Positions 18,007 through 26,179 of a stretch of 64,000 bases of DNA are shown here, piece after piece. The translations under genes and the position numbers were made by a program. The notes beneath the pieces were generated by a model. The model saw only the letters and a program-made list of their open reading frames with translations, ran no database searches and was not told the DNA's origin. The number at the start of each line of letters is the position of its first letter. The stretch's first letter is position 1. Source of the DNA: Mesorhizobium escarrei (lineage in GTDB: Bacteria; Pseudomonadota; Alphaproteobacteria; Rhizobiales; Rhizobiaceae). The stretch covers positions 40,364-104,363 of the forward strand of contig NZ_CAKXZT010000150.1 of NCBI RefSeq assembly GCF_935825525.1, read 5' to 3'.

Positions 18007-18839
18007 CGGATATGAACTTTGCTCGCATTAATGGCGCGACGATCCACTACCGGCATCGTCCCACAGCTGGCAGGCCGACGGTCGTCTTCGCGAACTCGCT
18101 CGGCACGGATATGCGCATCTGGAACGAGGTCGAGCGAAGGCTCGCCGACGACTGTGCGTTCGTTGCGTTTGACAAGCGCGGACACGGCCTGAACGAACTG
18201 GGTGGCGCGCCACAAACAATCAAGACCCATGCGACGGACCTTGCGGGGCTGCTCGACCATCTTGGCGTAAAGCGCGCGGTGATTTGCGGGCTTTCGATCG
18301 GCGGCGTCATTGCGCAATGCCTTTACAAGACGCGGCCGGATTTGATCGAGGGGCTGACCCTTTGCGATACGGCAGCGAAAATCGGTACGCCCGAGATGTG
18401 GAACGGGCGCATCAACGCGGCCCTGTCGGAGGGCATCGCGAGCTTTGCCGACGACGTGATGCGAAAATGATTCACGCCGGATTTCCATAAGAATCGCAGC
18501 GAGGACCTGGCGGGTTATAAAACGATGCTGACGCGCCAGGATCCGGCCGGCTACGCTGCTGCCTGCGCGGCTGTCCGCGAAGCCGATTTCACTTCTACGA
18601 CCGCCGCGATCAAAGTGCCGACACTCTGCATTGTCGGCGATCAGGACGGATCGACGCCGCCTGAACTGGTGGAATCGCTGGCCCGCTCAATCCCCGCCGC
18701 ACGGTTCGAGGTCATCGCCGGTGCGGGCCACATTCCCTGCGTCGAGCAGCCGGAAAGGCTCGCCGGGCTGATCCGTGGGCTCTATGTAGCTGCGCCCCAC
18801 CCATGCGCGCCTATAACACGAAGAAGTCGTCCACTGTGA
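18003..18839 (+). pseudogene. pcaD: 3-oxoadipate enol-lactonase interrupted by an in-frame TGA
   Basis: This alpha/beta hydrolase would hydrolyse 3-oxoadipate enol-lactone in the protocatechuate branch. The reading frame is continuous from 18003 to 18839 except for TGA at 18468-18470 (codon 156), where homologues have Trp in a MRKWFTP-like segment. The N-terminal part keeps VVFANSLGTD, FDKRGHG and nucleophile GLSIGG. Downstream of the stop are the acid-loop aspartate (IVGDQDGSTPPE) and the histidine GAGHIPCVEQPE. A single TGG-to-TGA change explains everything. It could be a recent nonsense mutation or a sequence error. The ATG overlaps the quiC stop. The 3' end overlaps the convergent RTX gene by 29 bases. 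Confidence 0.85.
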
Positions 18840-20316
18840 GGAATGTGCTCGGGTCCACGGCTGCAAACTTGACAGTCGCCGCTCCTCCTGCCCCGTCGAC
18901 ATCGAACAGCAGATCACCGGTCTGCTTGTCGTAAACGATGTGGTCGTTGTCATCCATGGCGTGCTTGCCGACGACGAAAACCGCAGCGGAAAGCGAGCCG
19001 GCCGACAGCCCGACGAATGCGGAGCTGTCCAGCCAGAACACATCGTCGAGCGCATTGAAGTCTTCTATCCGGTCGTAGTTCGCCGGCCCAAGTGCGTCGA
19101 ACACGAAGACATCCCTGCCCGCCTCGCCGGCCAGCCGGTCGCGGCCGGCGCCGCCATTGAGGATGTCGTCGCCAGCACCACCTCGCATGTCGTCGGAGCC
19201 GGCGCCGCCGTCGAGGACGTCGTCGCCAGTGTCACCGCGGACGCCGTCTGCGCCCTCACCTCCGCTGATCTCGTCATCGCCAGCGCCGCCCTTCAGCCAA
19301 TCGGTGCCCGCGCCTCCAATGATGTCGTCGGCGCCCGCGCCGCCGAACAGCTGGTCGTGGCCGGCACCGCCGTCGAGCGTATCGTTGAACGGGGTGCCGC
19401 TGATGCGGTCGCCCCCGCCCAGCGCGGCGACGAGCACGGCATGATCATGGCTTGCGTAGCTCGCGACGTTTTTGGCGTCGGTCAGGGTAATGGATTCGGC
19501 AGGCGGAGTGACCGTGATCGTAATCGTCGCCACATTGCTGTTGCCCTGGCCATCCGTAGCGTAAACCGTAAAGCTGTCGGTGCCGATGAAGCCGGCGTCC
19601 GGTGTGTAGTCGAACAGGTTTCCGCTCAGAAAATCCGCATGATAGTGCAGGGTAGTGCCATAATGACCCTGGTGAAACGGGTAGTAGTTGCCGTCGAAAC
19701 TCGTCTCCTGCTCCAGGGTGCCGCTGTCCGGCCCGTCCAAGACGATAAAGTTCAAGAGATCGTAGTCGGCATCTGTCGCGCTGAACTTGACGTCGTCGAG
19801 AGATTGCGCCTGCGAAATCGACAATTCCAGGTCGGCAACGGTGGGCGCGTGATTAACGAAAGTGTCGGACTGAAGCACGCCCCCTTTCAAGATGATCTGG
19901 TGCTGACCGTATTGGGTGTTTTCGCCGCCGAAATATTCGTTCGCCCCGATCCATGTCACCGTGAGGTCGTCGGGGCTGTCGGCGCTGATCGAGACGATCC
20001 GGACCGACTGGAAGGCCGCCTGGTCGGACACGGTGCGGAGAAAATTGCCTTCGTTGTCGAAGACCTGCGTTTCCACTGTCGTCCAGGTTTCGGTCCTGCC
20101 CTCGTGGGTGAAGCTGGTGATGGTGAAGAAGCCGTCGAAGACATCGACCGAAGCTAGTTCGATCCCACCGAAGGGGAAATCCGGCTTTGCGCCTATCGGT
20201 CCGATTACGTCGCCGTCTGTTTCCGTAATGCTGAAAAGGACCGAGTCAGGGGTCGGATTGGGATTCTCGGGTTCGTTCCATACGATGAGTTCACTGCCAT
20301 TGCTTAAGATCGGCAT
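18811..20316 (-). CDS. RTX calcium-binding protein, type I secretion substrate
   Basis: This is a predicted extracellular protein of 501 residues. Residues 1-150 are beta-rich and of no family I recognise. Residues 155-270 resemble a cadherin-like/Ig-type bacterial module (NHAPTVADLELS, then FIGTDSFTVYATDGQGNSN). Residues 301-405 hold about ten GGxGxDxLx nonapeptides that bind calcium after secretion. The last 95 residues are repeat-free and end DDFFVL, typical of an uncleaved C-terminal type I secretion signal. The start at 20316 follows AAGGAAGAG. No type I secretion gene is in the window, so the exporter is elsewhere. The function may be adhesive or enzymatic and cannot be told. Confidence 0.85.
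   Translation of the reverse strand: MPILSNGSELIVWNEPENPNPTPDSVLFSITETDGDVIGPIGAKPDFPFGGIELASVDVFDGFFTITSFTHEGRTETWTTVETQVFDNEGNFLRTVSDQAAFQSVRIVSISADSPDDLTVTWIGANEYFGGENTQYGQHQIILKGGVLQSDTFVNHAPTVADLELSISQAQSLDDVKFSATDADYDLLNFIVLDGPDSGTLEQETSFDGNYYPFHQGHYGTTLHYHADFLSGNLFDYTPDAGFIGTDSFTVYATDGQGNSNVATITITVTPPAESITLTDAKNVASYASHDHAVLVAALGGGDRISGTPFNDTLDGGAGHDQLFGGAGADDIIGGAGTDWLKGGAGDDEISGGEGADGVRGDTGDDVLDGGAGSDDMRGGAGDDILNGGAGRDRLAGEAGRDVFVFDALGPANYDRIEDFNALDDVFWLDSSAFVGLSAGSLSAAVFVVGKHAMDDNDHIVYDKQTGDLLFDVDGAGGAATVKFAAVDPSTFLTVDDFFVL
19102..19416 (-). repeat. RTX nonapeptide repeat block
   Basis: About ten tandem 27-base units encode variants of GGAGDDxLx inside the RTX gene. They are degenerate at DNA level and encode calcium-binding turns; they are not a CRISPR array. 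Confidence 0.85.
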
Positions 20317-20569
20317 CCTGTCTCTTCCTTGCCTTTGCGCCGGACGTGCTGCGGATGCCCCCAATTCCAACGGTAACATGCTACGCGAGACGGATCGGTG
20401 ACAACCCAGCCGCCCTTCGCCTTCTTCGAATGTGGTTAATTCTGTTTCTCGGCCGCGGGAGGTTCTCTCTTCACAGGGGGCCTTGGCTTTGAAGTGTGGT
20501 GGCGTGGACAGTCGCTGTTCTGACGACAGTGTTTTTTATTACGCAGGCGAAGACGGATCAGTTGCAGTC

Positions 20570-20830
20570 ACCATGCCGTTTGGTCGCGGCAACTTTACCA
20601 CCTGCTTTCGAAGCCGATTCACGTCGGCAAGATCAGGCACAGGGATCAGGTCTACGAAGGAGAGCGCGAGCCGATCGTCACGTCGGCCACATTCGAGGCG
20701 GCCCAGGCACTCCTCGCCTCTCAAGCGCCGCTGCGGCGAAGCCAATCCAATGTCACGCAACCTCATCTGCTCACCGGGCTGCTGTTCGATGAAGCCGGCG
20801 AAAAATTGCGATCGGGTTCATGCCAACACC
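20570..20830 (+). pseudogene. Fragment of a large serine recombinase
   Basis: A plus-strand frame from 20611 reads KPIHVGKIRHRDQVYEGE, then REPIV, FEAAQALLA and PHLLTGLLFDEAGEKL. This is the central Recombinase/zinc-ribbon region of large serine recombinases, where homologues read like NPxYxGxIxHxxxxYxGxHxPIV. Just upstream, PFGRGNF followed by YHLLSKPIHVGK is restored if one base is inserted near 20600, so the fragment has a frameshift. The catalytic N-terminal domain and the C-terminus are gone. It shows that a mobile element once occupied this junction. Confidence 0.7.
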
Positions 20831-21118
20831 GCGGCGTCTCAGCCAAGTGTTGCGGGCAACCCGCCGCTAACCTACGGAAATGTCGAAGCTATCCTGAGAC
20901 GGAATGAAAACCGGTCGCGGCGACAGGAATGTCCGAACCGGCAACCAGGACGATAGTCCGGTTCGGGACGCATTCCGGCCTTTCATTCTGGAGATCCGCG
21001 TGTCCGCGGGTCATAACTTCCGCAAGCGTCGCGTCGATCGGTGTCGGTGCGCCGCCGAGCGACGCAAGCCACGCACTGTCGGGATTCTGTGCGAGCGAAT
21101 CTTATTTCGTGATCACAC

Positions 21119-21193
21119 CTATGACCACCTCGAGCGGTCGGTGAGCGCCTCCAGGCCATCATCCTTGTAGCGATTGAAGATCCGCGGCGACAT
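21119..21193 (-). pseudogene. Transposase helix-turn-helix fragment
   Basis: A 24-codon minus-strand stretch reads MSPRIFNRYKDDGLEALTDR followed by SRW and a stop. It resembles the end of the N-terminal HTH in IS481- or IS630-like transposases (SPRTxxxWxxRYxxxGLxxLxDRS). No flanking transposase sequence remains in frame. The family call is tentative. Confidence 0.45.
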
Positions 21194-21314
21194 AGAGGAT
21201 GCACGCGGCACTGCAGTCCAGCCGCAGCCGCGCATCATGTCATTATGGGCAGCAGCGACCGACATCAGCACCGCCGGCCACACCGGCGCGCTCTGCGCCT
21301 GGCGGAGATGTCGT

Positions 21315-21365
21315 CTAGAAATAACCGAGAACGGATTTGACCTCGAGATACTCCAAGATGGCCAT
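21315..21365 (-). pseudogene. Possible C-terminal tail of an aldehyde dehydrogenase
   Basis: Sixteen codons read MAILEYLEVKSVLGYF and end in TAG. Aldehyde dehydrogenases commonly finish with a similar E(Y/F)xExKSV(L) tail. It lies 22 bases past the stop of the enolase-superfamily gene and has no upstream body, so it would be a deletion scar. The short length makes this uncertain. Confidence 0.35.
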
Positions 21366-21386
21366 CGAGGACGCAACAAGGATCGT

Positions 21387-22586
21387 TCAGTCGAAAAAGC
21401 CCGCATCCTCTTCCTTGAGATACTTCCTGGCTGCTTTGGCGTCGATATCGAGGCCCAGCCCCGGCGCTTCCAGCAGGTCCACCATGCTGTCCTTCACGAT
21501 CTGCGACGGCAGGCCGATGACGAGGTCCTCCCACCAGGGATCGGAGGCGCTCGGGTATTCGAAGGCGATGTAGTTGGCGGGCAAGGTGGCGCAGACATTG
21601 ATCAGCGCGCCGAGGCCGAGCAGGCCGTTCGCCGTGCCGTGCGGCGCCATCAGGATCGAGTGCATATGGGCGTGCTCGGCTACCCATTTCAGCTCGGCGA
21701 TGCCACCGATATCGGCCGGGTCTGGACCGATGATACGGACCGCCTGCGTCTCGATCAGCTCCTTGAAATTATGGCGCAGGTAGATCTGCTCGCCGGTATG
21801 GATTGGCGTCGAGGTGGAGGTGGTCAGCTCCCGATAGGCCTGCGGATTGACCCACGGCACATAGTCGCCAGTCAGCATGTCCTCGAGCCACATCAAATTG
21901 TACTTCTCGACCGCGCGAGCGAACTTGATCGCATCGGGCAGCATCCAGCCCGGGCCGCAGTCGAGCGCCAGGCTGACCTTGTCGCCCAGCACTTCCTTCA
22001 TCGCGATCACGCAGTCGAGCATGTGATTGAAACCGCGCTCGCTGATCACACCCTGATCCATGGCACCGTGATAGCCGGCCTTCTTCTGCGTCACGCCGTA
22101 ATGGAAGCCCTCGATGGTGTCCTTCATGTTGGAGTGGAACGAGATTCCTTGCTTGATCATGAAGAAGTTCTGCGGCTGCTCCATCATCCATTTGACGTCA
22201 GCGGCGTAGTCCTCCGGCCGGTCGCCAGTGCGTTTCCGACGGATGGAGCCGTTATAGACGCGCACCTTGTCGCGCACCTTGCCGCCGAGCAGTTTGTAGG
22301 CCGGCACGCCTGCGGCCTTGCCGGCAATGTCCCACAGCGCATGCTCGATAGCGCTTACCGCCGCGCCATAGGGCTTGAAAGAGCCACGTTGGCGGATCTT
22401 CAGCATCACCCGTTCGACGTCGGTCGGTTCCTCGCCGATCAGCGCCTCGCGAAAATGCAGGACCCAGGGCTTGAGGTAGGGCTTGGTGTACTCGACCTCG
22501 CCCAGGCCATAGAGGCCCTCGTCTGTGACGATGCGAACGATGGGGTGCTTGCCGATGACGGCACAGCGGAGATCGGTGATCTTCAT
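21387..22586 (-). CDS. Enolase-superfamily dehydratase (mandelate racemase type), 1
   Basis: It is a likely acid-sugar dehydratase of 399 residues with a capping domain and a modified TIM barrel. Metal ligands line up as D209 (ALDCGPG), E235 (MWLEDM) and E266 (HTGEQIY); the His-Asp dyad is probably H316 (MAPHGT) with D289 or D292. K145 lies at the end of the second barrel strand (FMIKQG). An insertion at 147-180 (SFHSN to HGAMD) is longer than in standard dehydratases. It is the last of three adjacent enolase-superfamily genes, 17 bases after the second. The substrate cannot be fixed by sequence; an aldonate or aldarate is inferred from the importer across the divergent promoter. Confidence 0.88.
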   Translation of the reverse strand: MKITDLRCAVIGKHPIVRIVTDEGLYGLGEVEYTKPYLKPWVLHFREALIGEEPTDVERVMLKIRQRGSFKPYGAAVSAIEHALWDIAGKAAGVPAYKLLGGKVRDKVRVYNGSIRRKRTGDRPEDYAADVKWMMEQPQNFFMIKQGISFHSNMKDTIEGFHYGVTQKKAGYHGAMDQGVISERGFNHMLDCVIAMKEVLGDKVSLALDCGPGWMLPDAIKFARAVEKYNLMWLEDMLTGDYVPWVNPQAYRELTTSTSTPIHTGEQIYLRHNFKELIETQAVRIIGPDPADIGGIAELKWVAEHAHMHSILMAPHGTANGLLGLGALINVCATLPANYIAFEYPSASDPWWEDLVIGLPSQIVKDSMVDLLEAPGLGLDIDAKAARKYLKEEDAGFFD

Positions 22587-22603
22587 CTTGGGTTCTTTTC
22601 GCC

Positions 22604-23965
22604 TCAGCTCCAGGTGCGATCCCAGGAATACTCGTCGTCCCAGCGATCGGTGGGCTGCCAGATGCCGGTGACACCCGGCTGCAGATGCTGCGAGATCACC
22701 TCGTCGACGACGTCGTCGATCCCCAGGCCCGGCTTGTCGGGAACAGTGATAAAGCCGTCCTTAACCAGCGGCTTGGCAACGCCGGTGACGATATCGTCCC
22801 ACCAGTCGACATCGGCAGAATGGTATTCGAGCGCCATGAAGTTTTCGGTCGCGGTCGCGACATGTGCCGCGGCCATTGCGGCGATTGGACTTTCCGCCAT
22901 ATGGATCGCCATGGCGACGCCGTGATCCTGCGCCATGTCGCCGATCTTCTTGGTCTCGAGGATGCCCCCGCTGGTGAGCAGGTCCGGGTGGATAATGGAG
23001 AGGCCGCCGCTCCTAAGCAGAGGCTCGGAGCCCTCCTTGAGGTAGATGTCCTCGCCGGTGCAGATCGGCACCGTGGTGGCGTCCTGCAGTTGTCGGTACT
23101 GCTCGGTGTATTGCCATGGGATCACATCCTCGAGCCAGGCTGGGACATATTTTTCAATCCGCCTGGCGAGGCGAATACCATTCTGCAGTGAGATGTGGCC
23201 GACGTGGTCGATGGCGAGCGGAATATCCATGCCGATAATTTCGCGAACCTCGGCAATGTACTGCTCAAGCAGGTCGAGGCCCTTGTCGGAAAAGTGGAGA
23301 CCGGTAAACGGGTGGCGGACGTTGTGCAAATCGTAGGCGGCGTTGCGGGCGCGCCGCTGTTCAAGGGTCTTGACCGGACCGCGGCCGGGGTGGACGCGGT
23401 ACCCTTCAAGTGAGCCGGCAGGAGACACGACCGCACCGGGGACATCCGCGATCTGCATCAGCCCCAGATCCATCTTGAGGAAGGTGAAGCCGAGCGCCAT
23501 GCGCTGCTTGAGGCGCTTGCCGGTCTCGGTGCCGCTCGGCACAGTGGCGTCGGTATCGCAATAGAGGCGCACCTTCTCGCGAAACCGGCCGCCGAGCATC
23601 TGGTAGATGGGCACGCCATAGGCCTTGCCGGCGAGATCCCACAACGCGATTTCGACCGCAGAGACGCCGCCGCCTTGCCGGCCGTGGCCGCCGAACTGCC
23701 TGATCCGGCGAAACAGGCGATCGATGTCGCAAGGATTCTCGCCAAGCAACCGGCTCTTCAGCATCAGCGCATAGGTGGCGCTGGCGCCGTCGCGCACCTC
23801 GCCAAGCCCGACGATGCCCTGGTTGGTGTAAATCTTGAGCAGCGCTGAGGTGAACGGCGCGCCGACGATTTCGGCTACCCGCATGTCGGTGATGCGAAGC
23901 TCGGACGGCCTGGAATTGGTGTTCACCCGATTGAGCGCCTCGTCGGCGCCACCCGTCTTTGCCAT
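22604..23965 (-). CDS. Enolase-superfamily dehydratase, 2
   Basis: This 453-residue member is longer than the usual 380-400. Catalytic landmarks are K164 (FLKMDL), metal ligands D253 (LAIDHVGH), E279 (WLEDVIPW) and E305 (CTGEDIY), D328 (IIHPDL) and H355 (AIHMAES). An insertion at about 170-225 accounts for the extra length, and it aligns with the insertion in gene 1, so the two are probably ancient paralogues. I start it at ATG 23965 after GAGGAC instead of at 24019, where the extra residues look non-coding. It lies between two other enolase-superfamily genes. The substrate is unknown. Confidence 0.88.
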   Translation of the reverse strand: MAKTGGADEALNRVNTNSRPSELRITDMRVAEIVGAPFTSALLKIYTNQGIVGLGEVRDGASATYALMLKSRLLGENPCDIDRLFRRIRQFGGHGRQGGGVSAVEIALWDLAGKAYGVPIYQMLGGRFREKVRLYCDTDATVPSGTETGKRLKQRMALGFTFLKMDLGLMQIADVPGAVVSPAGSLEGYRVHPGRGPVKTLEQRRARNAAYDLHNVRHPFTGLHFSDKGLDLLEQYIAEVREIIGMDIPLAIDHVGHISLQNGIRLARRIEKYVPAWLEDVIPWQYTEQYRQLQDATTVPICTGEDIYLKEGSEPLLRSGGLSIIHPDLLTSGGILETKKIGDMAQDHGVAMAIHMAESPIAAMAAAHVATATENFMALEYHSADVDWWDDIVTGVAKPLVKDGFITVPDKPGLGIDDVVDEVISQHLQPGVTGIWQPTDRWDDEYSWDRTWS

Positions 23966-24028
23966 GACTTGTCCTCGTTCTGGTGGCTGGGGCTTGTCGC
24001 CCGCACGCCGGGCCGGCACAGTGCCTTG

Positions 24029-25195
24029 CTAGCCCAGCTCGATCTCGTGAGCCTGCAGGTAATCGCGGTTCATCTCGATACCGAGACCAGGCTTCGACGC
24101 CAGCTTGAGGCTGCCGTTCGAGACGTCGAGCGGTCTGTCGATGAGGTGATCGTATTTGCCCAGGTTCCACTCCGACGTTTCAAGCTTGTAGAAGTTTGGA
24201 ACAGTCATCATCACCTGGGCTCCCGCAACCACGTTGATCGGTCCCGCGGCGTCATGCGGCGAGACAGGGATGTAGTAGGCTTCGCATAGGGCGGAAATCT
24301 TCTTGAGTTCGGTAATGCCTCCGGTCCAGGTGATATCAGGCATGATGTAGTCAGCGAGCCTGTTTTCGAGTACCGGCACGAAATCCCACTTCGTGTGGCC
24401 GCGCTCGCCCCACGAGATGGCGGCACTGACCTTCTCACGCACCTGTTTGAGGGCGTTCAGGCTCTCGGGCGGGCAAGGCTCCTCGAACCAGTCGATCTGG
24501 CCGGCTTCCTCAAGGCTCCGACAGAGGCGAATGGCGGTGGGAACGTCGAAGCGGCCATGCGCATCGATGAGAATGTCGACGTCAGGCCCCGCCGTTTCGC
24601 GGATCAGCGCCGTGAGTTCGGCGGCTTCGCGCTCGTCCTTGCGGCCCATGCTGCCATCGAGGTAGCCGTCTCGCTGTTCGCGGGACAGGCCGTCGGCGCT
24701 GCGGCCCTGGTGGGGGAAAGGATCGAACTTGAGCGCAGTGTGCCCGGACTCGACGATGTCCAGAATTTCGCGGACCACAGCCTCCTTGCTGGTAAATTTG
24801 GCCTGGTTGGGATGGGTGTAGAGGGCGATTTCATCGCGTACCGGTCCGCCCAGCAACTCGTAAATAGGCTTGCCGAGCACTTTGCCCCGGATGTCCCAGA
24901 GGGCTATGTCGATGGCGCTCACGCATTCGACGGCGGCGCCGCGGCTGCCCATATAGGTGAAGCTGCGAAAGATCTTGTGCCAGAGATGCTCGATACGCGC
25001 TGGATCCTCGCCTGTCACGGCGACGCCGATCTGCCGCAGGATCGTGCAGAGAGCGCGGTTGGCGAGCCTTGTAGTGGTGGTGATCTCTCCCCAGCCACTC
25101 ACCCCCTCATCGGTCGTCACTTCGACGAACAGGAACTCACCCCAATAAGAAGCATCGGACTTGATCAGCCACGGCCGAATGCTCGTGATTTTCAT
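24029..25195 (-). CDS. Enolase-superfamily dehydratase, 3
   Basis: This 388-residue member has K156 (ALKFDPF), D211 (ILIDAHGRFD, with H213), E238/E239 (WFEEPC), E264 (SWGERG), D287 (IMPDITWTGG) and H314 (SPHDAAGP). The pattern is that of mandelate racemase-subgroup acid-sugar dehydratases such as galactonate dehydratase. AAGGAATTGAG precedes the ATG. It is the first of three enolase-superfamily genes and lies 60 bases downstream of the GntR gene, so all four are probably one operon. Which acid sugar it takes is not evident. Confidence 0.9.
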   Translation of the reverse strand: MKITSIRPWLIKSDASYWGEFLFVEVTTDEGVSGWGEITTTTRLANRALCTILRQIGVAVTGEDPARIEHLWHKIFRSFTYMGSRGAAVECVSAIDIALWDIRGKVLGKPIYELLGGPVRDEIALYTHPNQAKFTSKEAVVREILDIVESGHTALKFDPFPHQGRSADGLSREQRDGYLDGSMGRKDEREAAELTALIRETAGPDVDILIDAHGRFDVPTAIRLCRSLEEAGQIDWFEEPCPPESLNALKQVREKVSAAISWGERGHTKWDFVPVLENRLADYIMPDITWTGGITELKKISALCEAYYIPVSPHDAAGPINVVAGAQVMMTVPNFYKLETSEWNLGKYDHLIDRPLDVSNGSLKLASKPGLGIEMNRDYLQAHEIELG

Positions 25196-25255
25196 CTCAA
25201 TTCCTTTATCTGAAATGGTCAGGGCTAACGATGTTCGAGACTGGGCCTTCGTTTC

Positions 25256-25966
25256 CTAACCGGCCCGCGCGGCGTTGCGCGCACGCATCTGTTCGAGAAT
25301 ATGCCGGCCGGAACCCTCGACATGGCGGGAGATGAGCTCGGCTGCCTCGTCGGCACTTCCCGCTTTTACGTGCGCTATGAGTTCGCGGTGCTCGCGAATG
25401 ATCGCGGCACGCCGCGCGAGCGTGAAATTGAAACGCCGGCTGACGGCTCGCAGCACTTCGCGATGCTTCCACCAAAGTTCGGCGGCATGGCGGTTATAGT
25501 GCCGCTGGTACATCACGGTGTGGAAAGCGGTATCAAGCTCACTGTGCCTGAATGTGTCGGCAAAGTTGTTCTCTTCAATCAGGCCTTGGAGACGTTCAAG
25601 TTCGGCGATGTCCTCGCCGGTCGCCATATTCACAAACCATCGCGTCAGGGCCGGCTCGATCAGAACACCGATTTCATAGATATCCCGGACAAAATCCTGA
25701 TCTATGGGTCGGACGCGCGCCCCGCGGTTGGGGAGAAAGATGACAAAACCCTCCCCGCGCAAGAGCTGCAGGGCCTCGCGCACGGGGTTGGTCGAGGTGC
25801 CGTGACGCCGGGCGAGATCGGTGACCACAAGCCGTTCGTTGGCGGCGAGCCGCCCCTCGATGATGTCTTCCCTGATCAGCTGATACAGCGAGGCGCCCTC
25901 GCTGGAGGCACCGATGGGATCAGTGCCCACAGGTGGCATGGCTTTGAAATCGCTCATTTCGGCCAA
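25256..25966 (-). CDS. GntR family regulator (FadR/FCD type)
   Basis: This is a 236-residue regulator of the acid-sugar locus. The winged helix-turn-helix covers about 27-90 (LYQLIREDIIEGRLAANERL, then TDLARRHGTSTNPVREALQL). The C-terminal FCD all-helical effector domain has metal-site histidines in HSELDTAFHT and a later ISRHVEGSGRHIL. I use TTG at 25966 because AGGAGAG stands 7 bases before it; the alternative ATG at 25957 is 16 bases away. FCD regulators of this type usually bind an acid sugar or its metabolite. It reads away from the ABC importer and probably controls both directions. Confidence 0.92.
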   Translation of the reverse strand: MAEMSDFKAMPPVGTDPIGASSEGASLYQLIREDIIEGRLAANERLVVTDLARRHGTSTNPVREALQLLRGEGFVIFLPNRGARVRPIDQDFVRDIYEIGVLIEPALTRWFVNMATGEDIAELERLQGLIEENNFADTFRHSELDTAFHTVMYQRHYNRHAAELWWKHREVLRAVSRRFNFTLARRAAIIREHRELIAHVKAGSADEAAELISRHVEGSGRHILEQMRARNAARAG

Positions 25967-26003
25967 GGCCCGGCTCTCCTAATCAATACACACCCTGCCC
26001 GAT

Positions 26004-26035
26004 ATCATACACGGTTTCCACAAACAATGTACGAT
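26004..26035. promoter_or_regulatory. Candidate GntR operator
   Basis: ATCATACA at 26004-26011 and TGTACGAT at 26028-26035 are inverted half-sites matching at 7 of 8 positions, in the divergent region between the GntR gene and the importer. GTACAA recurs further on. FCD-type GntR proteins bind short, spaced inverted GTAC-like half-sites. This is a by-eye inference. Confidence 0.4.
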
Positions 26036-26179
26036 CCTACGCGTTGACAGGCAATCCACGATCTGAAAACGTACAAGATGATCGAAGGGATACATAGAAC
26101 AGAAAGGCGTCCCGCGGTCGAACGAGCTAGACCGCCTTGCCTCGGCGCAGGGCGGCATGGAGAACCAGGGAGGATACCT

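Noticed and set aside
19102..19416. CRISPR-like regular repeats
   Set aside because: They are coding RTX nonapeptides with no spacers and no cas genes nearby.
26045..26075. TTGACA at 26045 as a sigma-70 -35 box for the importer
   Set aside because: No convincing -10 lies at 16-18 bases; the TACAAG that follows is about 22 bases away.
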